35,382 nt of DNA from Scytonema sp. UIC 10036 (GTDB taxonomy: Bacteria; Cyanobacteriota; Cyanobacteriia; Cyanobacteriales; Nostocaceae), in NCBI RefSeq assembly GCF_009725235.1, contig NZ_WJFC01000132.1, positions 1-35,382 on the forward strand, given 5' to 3'. Positions 1-6,117 of the stretch are shown piece after piece. Position 1 is the first letter of the stretch. Each line of letters opens with the position of its first letter. Both the position numbers and the translations under genes were made by a program. The notes under the pieces were generated by a model. That model made no database searches, was not told where the DNA came from, and worked only from the letters and a program-made list of their open reading frames with translations.

Positions 1-46
1 ATTATACTACAACCTATAAAACATCGACCATAACTTACAAGTAAAA

Positions 47-145
47 ACCAACAACTAACAACTATCAACCAACAACTAACAACTAACCACCAACAACCAA
101 CAACTAACCACTAACAACCAACAACTAACCACCAACAACTAACCA
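47..145. repeat. Heptamer array, one-armed
   Basis: This is a run of CAACTAA, CCACTAA and CAACCAA units on the + strand, directly beyond the stop codon of the dehydrogenase on the minus strand. No opposing TTAGTTG arm is visible here, unlike the two-armed arrays further right. Seven-bp tandem repeats (STRRs) are known from heterocystous cyanobacteria; assignment to that class is by resemblance. Confidence 0.85.
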
Positions 146-964
146 TTAATTATCCTTATTCTTCAAAGCTTGTCGAGAAGCCCATTGTAGCAGGCTAGGA
201 AATAATTTATTGAATCCTTGGGAAACATTTGCCGAACCTACTAATACCTCAGATTTATGGTGGTTAACGGCATCCCAAATAGCATTTGCTACATCTTCAG
301 GCTTCTCCACACCAGGTAATTTTAAGATATTTTCAAGTTGTTCTCGACGGCTTTGAGCATCCTGTTCGTCGTTTCCGCGAAAAACAGTTCTCTCCATTAA
401 ACTACTTTTAATTAAATTTGGGTAAATACCGCAAACGTGAATACCTTTGGGTTTTAATTCCGCCTGTAATGATTCTGTTAAACCTGTAACAGCAAACTTA
501 CTAGTACAGTAAGGGACTAGGTATGGTGTTGCCGCTTTGCCACCAATAGAACTGAGATTTACGATAGTTCCTTTTTTGCGTTGGAGAAAATGAGGCAAAA
601 GGGCGTTAATTGTATGAATATAACCCCACAAATTTAGATCTATAATGTCGTGCCAATCGCTTAGTGAAAAAGCTTCTACGGGACCTTCTGCAAATCTACC
701 TGCATTGTTTATCAATACATCAATATATTCAAAACGCTCCAATACTTTTTCCACCAATGTATTGACTTGTGATGCATCTGTCACATCACAAGAAACTATG
801 AGTGGTGCTTGGTGACCGAGAGTTTGTATTTCTTGCGCTACGCTTTCTAAAAGCTCAATACGACGTGCAGTCAGTACAAGATCGTATCCCTTGCGGGCAA
901 ACAGAAGCGCGGTTGCTTTTCCTATACCTTGAGAACTACCTGTAATAAGTACTGTGGGAGCCAT
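146..964 (-). CDS. SDR family NAD(P)-dependent oxidoreductase
   Basis: This 272-residue protein is a classical short-chain dehydrogenase/reductase with a Rossmann fold. The cofactor-binding motif TGSSQGIG is at residues 8-15 and the NNAG motif at 86-89. The likely catalytic set is Asn111, Ser139, Tyr152 and Lys156 (YCTSK). Arg34 after the second strand (TARR) favours NADP(H), by analogy with other family members. The C-terminal part (about 185-272) is the variable substrate-binding region, so the substrate cannot be read from sequence. No signal peptide is visible and it should be cytoplasmic. The start ATG has no clear Shine-Dalgarno sequence in front of it. The stop TAA is followed at once by the repeat array at 47-145. 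It stands alone with no operon partner in view. Confidence 0.93.
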   Translation of the reverse strand: MAPTVLITGSSQGIGKATALLFARKGYDLVLTARRIELLESVAQEIQTLGHQAPLIVSCDVTDASQVNTLVEKVLERFEYIDVLINNAGRFAEGPVEAFSLSDWHDIIDLNLWGYIHTINALLPHFLQRKKGTIVNLSSIGGKAATPYLVPYCTSKFAVTGLTESLQAELKPKGIHVCGIYPNLIKSSLMERTVFRGNDEQDAQSRREQLENILKLPGVEKPEDVANAIWDAVNHHKSEVLVGSANVSQGFNKLFPSLLQWASRQALKNKDN

Positions 965-1126
965 AGTCTGGTGCTAATAAACTCTATTGACTGTCTATTA
1001 GTGTGAGCAACAAAATTTTAGAAACCTTCCGACTCCCGTTAGATCTTTCCTACTTCTTCTCTCTTCCCATTGTTTCGTTGAGACAAGGTAATATTTTAAT
1101 ACCTGAGTTCGACGTAAAAAAGACTA

Positions 1127-1209
1127 TTCGCGCCACGCTTCGCTATCAGGGCTGGCTCCCCAACCTACGTATTTTCGTATTTTTAAGCAAAACCTACGCA
1201 GTATTGAAT
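1127..1209. repeat. Dispersed ~83-bp repeat, copy A
   Basis: A stretch running from TTCGCGCCACGCTTCGCTAT through CAGGGCTGGCTCCCCAACCT to AACCTACGCAGTATTGAAT recurs at 16397-16480, with differences mainly in a short middle segment after CCTACG. The 71-codon open frame across 1003-1218 is largely made of this repeat and is not annotated as a gene. Confidence 0.8.
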
Positions 1210-1223
1210 CAGAATTGAGCGCT

Positions 1224-1358
1224 CGCATAAGACCAAAAAATTTACAACTATTACGATTTCAAAATCCAGCCAATTCATCTGCATTCTCGTAGGGAGAAAA
1301 CTTTCACATCTTCTTTACATCCGGTGTTGGCATTGGACTTGTTCAAGCTCCCAAGTAG
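1224..1358 (+). pseudogene. Relic of a deleted S8 protease copy (leader joined to C-terminal tail)
   Basis: Bases 1224-1313 match the leader of the intact protease gene (1522-1610) closely, including CGTAGGGAGAAAACTTTCAC. They are joined directly to 1314-1358, which matches the last 45 bases of the protease coding region (2762-2806) with two differences and would encode FTSGVGIGLVQAPK followed by TAG. Everything between leader and tail, more than 1.1 kb in the intact copy, is absent. The simplest reading is an ancestral tandem duplication of the protease gene followed by an internal deletion in the upstream copy. It cannot make a protease. The leader half may still carry regulatory signals. 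Confidence 0.8.
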
Positions 1359-1521
1359 CTTACTAGAAGCTTACTCCCGAACTGCCAAAAGGTTACCGAA
1401 TAACGTAGGTAGGGCTATACCACACATTCGCTGTTGGTTTGTAGTGCCCACCCTATAAAAATCGGTAATTTTGGAGCAGAAAGGGAGTAATGCATTAACA
1501 TCTGCCTAGATTGCATAAATT

Positions 1522-1642
1522 GCATAAGACCAAAAAACTTGCAACTACTATGATTTCAGATGCAGCAATTCGTCTGCATTTTCGTAGGGAGAAAACTTTC
1601 ACATCTTCTTGGTTTAGTTAGATTCATTCAAGGAAGTAAAAA
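1522..1642 (+). promoter_or_regulatory. Leader of the S8 protease gene with RBS
   Basis: This segment precedes the protease gene, and its first ~89 bases are duplicated at 1224-1313. The ribosome-binding site AGGAAG lies at 1631-1636, six bases before the ATG at 1643, which supports that start. No confident -35/-10 pair could be assigned. Conservation between the two copies suggests that the transcription start or a regulatory site lies here (inference). Confidence 0.55.
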
Positions 1643-2806
1643 ATGACTCATTCCAATCAACCTCGGACAACAGGTAGAAGCATAGTACTGCTCCGTGAAA
1701 ACGCGGTTAATGAAGGCGTCAGAACACTAGCAAGCACAACTCGCACTAGAGGTACAGACGACATTGTCAGCTTTGAGAATCTCGGTGTAGCGGTGGTGGA
1801 TGTTCCACCAGAAGAATTGGCAGACGCTAGCGGTGACGATAGCCCAATTTTAGCTGTTGAGCCAGAAAGGTATGTTTATGCTTTAGGTGAGCCTACCAGT
1901 AAAATGACCGCAGCACGAAGTGTTACATCTCAAGCCGAATTTGACGAATCACACGTGACTTGGGGCTTGCAGGCAACAGGAGTGGCAAATTTAAAGCCAA
2001 ATGTTGATGGTAGTGGCATTCGTGTGGCGATTCTTGATACAGGTATAGATTTTAAACACCCTGATTTCCAGGGAAGGAGCATCGTCAGTAAGTCCTTTAT
2101 TGACGGCGAAGAAGTGCAAGATGGAGATTCTCACGGGACTCATTGTGCGGGGACATCTTGTGGTTCCAACAAACCCAGTCAGTTACCTCGTTATGGAATT
2201 GCTTACAATGCATCTCTCTATGTCGGTAAAGTTCTCGCCAACGATGGTTCTGGTTCTGATTCTTCAGTGCTCCAAGGTATTGAATGGGCGATCGCTAACA
2301 GGTGCGACATTATTTCCATGTCTCTGGGTGGTTCAGTAGAACCAGGAGAACCATTCTCTCAAGTTTATGAAACTGTTGCTAAAAGAGCGCTTAACAGAGG
2401 TACTTTAATTATTGCCGCAGCTGGTAATTCTAGCGACCGAAACAACGGAATACGTAATCCAGTTAATTCTCCTGCAAACTGTCCGTCGATTATGGCAGTT
2501 GCAGCTTTAGATTCCCAACTTCAAGTTGCCTATTTTTCCGACGCCGGAATTAATCCAGACGGAGGTCATGTTGATATTGCAGGTCCTGGCGTAGATGTCT
2601 ACTCTAGTGTTCCATTACTAGGTAAGTATGACCGTTTTAATGGCACCAGTATGGCTACGCCACACGTTGCTGGGATAGCTGCTCTCTACGCTCAGGTCAC
2701 TGGACTCAGAGGACGGGAACTTTGGTGGATTCTGACTCAAAATGCTCAGCGCCTAGACCTATTTACATCCGATGTTGGCATTGGACTTGTTCAGGCTCCC
2801 AAGTAG
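1643..2806 (+). CDS. S8 family serine peptidase (subtilisin-like)
   Basis: This 387-residue subtilase has a complete catalytic set: Asp132 in VAILDTGIDFKHPD, His164 in DSHGTHCAGT, oxyanion Asn262 in AAAGN, and Ser336 in FNGTSMATPHVAG. The catalytic domain covers about residues 105-385. The ~100-residue N-terminal part (IVLLRENAVNEGVR...) probably acts as a prodomain. No Sec signal peptide or lipobox is seen, so the mature enzyme may be cytoplasmic or exported by another route. The protein ends in GLVQAPK, the same tail found in the upstream relic. A small gene resembling a subtilisin propeptide inhibitor follows 237 bases downstream, suggesting regulation of the enzyme by a separate protein (inference). 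The substrate is unknown. Confidence 0.95.
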   Translation: MTHSNQPRTTGRSIVLLRENAVNEGVRTLASTTRTRGTDDIVSFENLGVAVVDVPPEELADASGDDSPILAVEPERYVYALGEPTSKMTAARSVTSQAEFDESHVTWGLQATGVANLKPNVDGSGIRVAILDTGIDFKHPDFQGRSIVSKSFIDGEEVQDGDSHGTHCAGTSCGSNKPSQLPRYGIAYNASLYVGKVLANDGSGSDSSVLQGIEWAIANRCDIISMSLGGSVEPGEPFSQVYETVAKRALNRGTLIIAAAGNSSDRNNGIRNPVNSPANCPSIMAVAALDSQLQVAYFSDAGINPDGGHVDIAGPGVDVYSSVPLLGKYDRFNGTSMATPHVAGIAALYAQVTGLRGRELWWILTQNAQRLDLFTSDVGIGLVQAPK

Positions 2807-3043
2807 ATTATTGCATCAGCATTTTAGATTTCTTAATCATTCTAGAGTGTAGTTTGACAAACAATCCCAGTCAAATGCCTACTCTCAAATAGTGCGTTTA
2901 CTTGTGATTATACAGTCTAAGCACTATTTTAGAATAGATCCCTATTGTGGCAATATGTAGTTATCAGGGCAGTGCCCTGCCCTGGCAACTGATAATCAGA
3001 ACCAATATGTTCGGATTCAGCCAAGCGAGCGGAGGAGTTGCTC

Positions 3044-3262
3044 ATGTCCACGGTGAATATTGTCGTTTCTGTAGATGACGAGCATTTACACCAGATTTTA
3101 GACGCAGTCACAAATCTACAAGCAGCTGGCATGAGTGTGGAAAATGTGATGCCAGAGGTTGGAGTTATTTCTGGCTCGGTTGATTCTACACAACTAGAAA
3201 CCCTCTCTCAGATAGAAGGTGTTGCTGCTGTAGAAATTTCTCGAAATATGAGAGCTATTTAA
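3044..3262 (+). CDS. Small protein resembling a subtilisin propeptide/I9-type inhibitor
   Basis: The protein has 72 residues, beginning MSTVNIVVSVDDEHLHQIL and ending AAVEISRNMRAI. ATG 3044 is chosen because the strong ribosome-binding site GGAGGAG sits at 3031-3037, six bases upstream; the TTG at 3038 abuts that site and cannot be the start. The predicted order strand (VNIVVSV), helix (DEHLHQILDAVTNLQAAG), strands (SVENVMPEVGVISGSV), helix (STQLETLSQIEG), strand (VAAVEIS) fits the ferredoxin-like fold of subtilisin prodomains and free I9-type inhibitors. I do not claim an exact family match. Its position just after an S8 protease gene on the same strand supports a chaperone or inhibitor role. 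No signal peptide is visible. Confidence 0.75.
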   Translation: MSTVNIVVSVDDEHLHQILDAVTNLQAAGMSVENVMPEVGVISGSVDSTQLETLSQIEGVAAVEISRNMRAI

Positions 3263-3403
3263 ATGTGTTTCATAAGCATTCAACTGTCAGCTGCGTATAA
3301 GAGCGGACAGGAATTAGCATCGGTTTGGTAACTCTTAATGAGACAATAAATATGAGAAATTAGACTTGCCTAGTTTGGCAACCAGCCCAAAGGAATATTG
3401 TCC

Positions 3404-3949
3404 ATGTGGAAACGAATTGCATTCATTTTGCTATTGGTGTTTAGTTTCAGTCTCAGTCATTCTGATGTAGCGATCGCAGCTGGTCTCAAAAGCTATGTTG
3501 ACACTACTGAGGGCTATGAGTTTTTATATCCTAACGGCTGGGTGCAAGTTAAAGTCGCCAACGGACCCGACGTGGTTTTTCATGACATCATCGAAACAAG
3601 TGAAAATGTCTCTGTCGTGATTAGCCCTGTTCCAGAAGGTAAAACTCTAAAAGAACTGGGAACACCCGGGGAAATCGGTTACAAATTGGGAAAAAATGCC
3701 CTTGCGCCTGAAGGATCGGGTCGTGAAGCTGAATTAGTCAATGCTCAAGAACGAGAATATAACGGCAAGACTTACTATAAATTGGAGTATTTGGTTAAAT
3801 TTCCCGGAAATCAACAACGCCACAACATTACCAATGTAGCAGTCAGCCGTGGTAAGCTTTTCACCTTTAACGCTTCCGTTCCTGAAAAACGCTGGCGCAG
3901 AGTTCAAAAATTAATCGAAGAATCTGTAAATTCTTTTTCTGTATATTAG
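3404..3949 (+). CDS. psbP: PsbP family protein (CyanoP-like)
   Basis: This 181-residue precursor starts with MWKRIAFILL and has a hydrophobic signal segment ending around AIA-AG (residues ~24-27), consistent with export to the thylakoid lumen. The mature part begins LKSYVDTTEGYEFLYPNGWV, the hallmark of the PsbP fold, and continues with DVVFHDIIETSENVSVVISP and ends SVNSFSVY. CyanoP proteins associate with photosystem II and help its assembly. Several CyanoP proteins are lipoproteins, but no lipobox cysteine is present here. ATG 3404 is preferred over TTG 3398 because AGGA at 3391-3394 is nine bases from the ATG. The stop TAG merges into a heptamer array, which fills the space before maf. Confidence 0.9.
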   Translation: MWKRIAFILLLVFSFSLSHSDVAIAAGLKSYVDTTEGYEFLYPNGWVQVKVANGPDVVFHDIIETSENVSVVISPVPEGKTLKELGTPGEIGYKLGKNALAPEGSGREAELVNAQEREYNGKTYYKLEYLVKFPGNQQRHNITNVAVSRGKLFTFNASVPEKRWRRVQKLIEESVNSFSVY

Positions 3950-4030
3950 TTAATGGTTAGTAGTTAGTTGTTAGTTGTTGGTTGTTGGTTGTTCTACTAA
4001 CTACTAACCACTAACCACTAACCACTAACA
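3947..4030. repeat. Two-armed heptamer array, TTAGTTG/CCACTAA family
   Basis: The left arm (about 3957-3992) is built of TTAGTTG and TTGGTTG units. A TTCT spacer follows, then a right arm of CTACTAA and CCACTAA units. The arms can pair except at one base per heptamer. The array overlaps the psbP stop codon and ends eight bases before the maf start, so maf has no visible ribosome-binding site. Confidence 0.9.
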
Positions 4031-4037
4031 ATTTTTT

Positions 4038-4637
4038 ATGTACACTCCACCTTTTGTACTAGCGTCTGCTTCTCCTGCAAGACGCCGTCTTCTTCAAACA
4101 GTTGGAATTGAACCCATAGTTCGCCCCAGTGATTTTGATGAGTCTCAAGTTCAATTGAGCGATCCCGCAGAACTGGTGCAAACGTTAGCGAAAAAAAAAG
4201 CAGCAACTGTGGCTCCCCAGTTTCAATATGCTTTAGTCATGGGTTGTGATTCTGTTTTATCTATAGGGGGAGAAATTCATGGCAAACCTGCAGATGCAAA
4301 AGAAGCACGCCAACGCTGGCAAAATATGCAAGGCACTTTTGGCGACCTTTACACGGGTCATGCGTTAATCGATCTCTCTCAAAATATTAGGTTGGTGAAG
4401 TGCCAGGTTACAAGAGTTTACTTTGCAAAACTTGAACCAAGCACGATTGATGCTTATGTTGCTACCGGAGAACCTCTCAAATGTGCTGGTGCATTTGCAC
4501 TTGAAGGTTATGGTAGTTTGTTTGTGGAAAAAATTGAAGGTTGCCACAGTAATGTTATCGGATTGAGTTTACCCCTGCTGCGGCAAATGTTAGAGGAACT
4601 GGGGTATAAAATTACAGATTTTTGGAAAAATAGTTAG
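4038..4637 (+). CDS. maf: Maf-like nucleoside triphosphate pyrophosphatase
   Basis: This 199-residue protein is of the Maf/HAM1-like class, which hydrolyses nucleoside triphosphates (typically non-canonical or modified ones) to the monophosphate plus pyrophosphate, a house-cleaning function. The N-terminal motif [12 protein letters not shown] (residues 8-19) is the family signature. Asp71 in MGCDSVL and the [14 protein letters not shown] segment near the C-terminal third match catalytic and substrate-binding regions. Its length is usual. The start codon is the only reasonable one, but the 15 bases before it are repeat-derived and T-rich, with no Shine-Dalgarno sequence. The stop TAG is itself part of a TTAGTTG heptamer. 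Its position after psbP may mean co-transcription through the array (inference). Confidence 0.93.
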   Translation: MYTPPFVLASASPARRRLLQTVGIEPIVRPSDFDESQVQLSDPAELVQTLAKKKAATVAPQFQYALVMGCDSVLSIGGEIHGKPADAKEARQRWQNMQGTFGDLYTGHALIDLSQNIRLVKCQVTRVYFAKLEPSTIDAYVATGEPLKCAGAFALEGYGSLFVEKIEGCHSNVIGLSLPLLRQMLEELGYKITDFWKNS

Positions 4638-4704
4638 TTGTTAATTGTTAGTGGATAGTTGTTAGTAGAACAACCACTAACCACTAACCACTAACCACTA
4701 ACTA
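4631..4704. repeat. Two-armed heptamer array between convergent genes
   Basis: The left arm is TTAGTTG, TTAATTG, TTAGTGG and related units; the right arm is four or more CCACTAA units. It lies between the converging maf and DUF4090 genes, and both stop codons (TAG) are drawn from array units. A role as a bidirectional end-of-gene element is plausible but not shown. Confidence 0.9.
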
Positions 4705-5004
4705 TTTACCATAATAAAAAGCAATTTCTTTTTCTTTCAAAGGGGCAAAACCTGCGTCTTCTAGCATTTGATTGAGTTCTGCTTGGGGAATGTGTTTTGC
4801 TCCAATTCTCACAATGCGCGATCGCATTGTATTTGAGACCCCACTGCGCTGTCTGTTTGCTTCTAGTCCCATGACTTTCTGATACAGCTCCAACTTAGCG
4901 GGAGGAATGGCAGAACCATCGAAATCAATTCCGCGTGCGATCGCTTCATCAATTGCATCAGCACCCTTGGTCGTTTGATCGTTTTGGTTAATTTCAGTTG
5001 TCAT
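4702..5004 (-). CDS. DUF4090-like cyanobacterial protein
   Basis: A 100-residue soluble protein beginning MTTEINQNDQ and ending KEIAFYYGK. It resembles the cyanobacterial DUF4090 family as I remember it; the function is unknown. The middle carries GIDFDGSAIPPAKLELYQ and a basic segment SNTMRSRIVRIGAKHIPQ, followed by an acidic helix AELNQMLEDAGF. There is no signal peptide or membrane segment. ATG at 5002-5004 is preferred over a TTG six codons upstream, since the extra residues (MCSNFV) look unrelated; no strong ribosome-binding site helps the decision. A HIP1 core lies within the gene. It converges on maf across a shared repeat array. Confidence 0.75.
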   Translation of the reverse strand: MTTEINQNDQTTKGADAIDEAIARGIDFDGSAIPPAKLELYQKVMGLEANRQRSGVSNTMRSRIVRIGAKHIPQAELNQMLEDAGFAPLKEKEIAFYYGK

Positions 5005-5268
5005 GACAAAATTGGAGCACAATTACTCAGTAAATTTTACCAAGTATTGTGGACATGCAGATACCAAAAACTATAACCTTTTTACATATGTAGCTTTTTA
5101 TTATATACATTTTACGCAATTTCCAAGAAAATAGCTTCTACTGAGGTAAGCACTTTGTCTTATATTTAAGTATATTTGCTAATTTTTGCTCAAACGATTG
5201 CTATACGCTTGTCACTTTTAGAGCTTTTGGTTTAATCTCAAACCAACGGTAAAGCAATAGGTTGCGCT

Positions 5269-5652
5269 ATGTCAGACCCTCACACTCCTTATAAAAAAGA
5301 CCGTGTCTTAGAAAAAGCTCTCACCAACAAAATCATTGATGATTATTTTGATAACTCAGAAAGTTGGTTGCGAGCGATTCTGCGGATGTGTATTTTTTCC
5401 TTAGCCCACTTCGATGGACAACCAGTATTTGTCGTAGAATGTCCCAACCAAGCAGTAGCTAAGCGGCTGAGTCGCAAAATCTACCCTTTTAGAGGGATTG
5501 TATACTTTTTAACTGATAACTTTAACGCTGGCGATCGCTCCCTTTTCTGCTACCGGGATACTTCTACAGGGGCTTGGCGTTGTTTTGATACTAGCACAAG
5601 CTCTTGGAAAACTTTGAGTTATCCACAAACACCTGCTACACCAACTGAGTAA
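5269..5652 (+). CDS. Conserved-looking hypothetical protein
   Basis: The 127-residue protein is not assigned to a family. It has a compact middle with AILRMCIFSLAHFDGQPVFV and CPNQAVAKRLSRKIYPFRG, then an aromatic-rich part with LFCYRDTSTGAWRCFDTS and a Pro/Thr-rich tail. It has no signal peptide and no convincing membrane segment. Coding is supported by the length without stops, by codon usage similar to its neighbours, and by an in-frame HIP1 site around 5532. Weak ribosome-binding bases (AGG) precede the ATG. The 246 bases upstream (5023-5268) hold no other gene and probably contain its promoter. Its stop TAA is followed directly by TGGTTAGTTG, the start of a repeat array. Confidence 0.75.
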   Translation: MSDPHTPYKKDRVLEKALTNKIIDDYFDNSESWLRAILRMCIFSLAHFDGQPVFVVECPNQAVAKRLSRKIYPFRGIVYFLTDNFNAGDRSLFCYRDTSTGAWRCFDTSTSSWKTLSYPQTPATPTE

Positions 5653-5779
5653 TGGTTAGTTGTTGGTTGTTGGTTGTTGGTTGTTAGTGGTTAGTTGTTG
5701 GTTGTTGGTTGTTAGTGGTTAGTTGTTGGTTGTTAGTAGACGCAATAACCACTAACCACTAACCACTAACCACTAACCA
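5650..5779. repeat. Long two-armed heptamer array between convergent genes
   Basis: The left arm of about 85 bases consists of TTAGTTG, TTGGTTG and TTAGTGG units; a short spacer AGACGCAATA precedes a right arm of CCACTAA units. Three higher-order repeats of the form GTGGTTAGTTGTTGGTTG are visible in the left arm. The array touches the stop codons of both flanking convergent genes. Confidence 0.92.
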
Positions 5780-6021
5780 TTTCGCTTAGTGACTAAACCA
5801 CCAACGAAAGCGCCTAAGATAGTTCCTGTCCAGAGTCCAGTTGTGCTTCCTTGCCATATTGCGCCTGGAGTTGTCCAAGCACCACACATCTGTTTCCATC
5901 CCCATGGTTGATTTTGGCACTTCTGATTGTGAAGGCTCAGGGTGATTTGTCCCCCCACATAACCACCAAAAAACCCTGAGAGTAAAGCTAAAAAAGTACA
6001 GATTAAGATTCGGTTTTTCAT
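5773..6021 (-). CDS. Small two-pass membrane protein, unknown function
   Basis: The 82-residue protein has two hydrophobic segments, about residues 4-28 (ILICTFLALLSGFFGGYVGG) and 55-77 (GSTTGLWTGTILGAFVGGLV), both rich in glycine as in glycine-zipper helices. Between them is a loop with two cysteines (Cys35, Cys46) and four tryptophans across the loop and its edge. It ends VTKRNG. I do not recognise the family. Its start codon directly abuts a TAATTGC-type repeat array with no Shine-Dalgarno sequence, and its Gly codon and stop (GGT TAG) are part of the next array, so the gene is framed by repeats on both sides. Confidence 0.65.
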   Translation of the reverse strand: MKNRILICTFLALLSGFFGGYVGGQITLSLHNQKCQNQPWGWKQMCGAWTTPGAIWQGSTTGLWTGTILGAFVGGLVTKRNG

Positions 6022-6117
6022 TGTTAATTGTTAATTGCTAATAGCTAATTGCTAATTGCTAATTGTTAATTCAACATTAGCCATTAGCCATTAGCCATTA
6101 GCCATTAGCCATTAGCA
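6022..6117. repeat. Two-armed heptamer array, CTAATTG/CCATTAG family
   Basis: The left arm has TTAATTG and CTAATTG units, then a TCAACA spacer, then six CCATTAG units. This is the second sequence family of the same architecture. It lies between ppc and the small membrane protein gene, both on the minus strand, and its right end touches the ppc stop codon. Confidence 0.92.

Noticed and set aside
1003..1218. 71-codon + strand open frame after the dehydrogenase
   Set aside because: Its second half is the dispersed repeat also found at 16397-16480, the composition is not protein-like, and there is no ribosome-binding site.
5650..5779. Possible CRISPR array
   Set aside because: The units are 7 bp, directly adjacent without unique spacers, and no cas gene is near.
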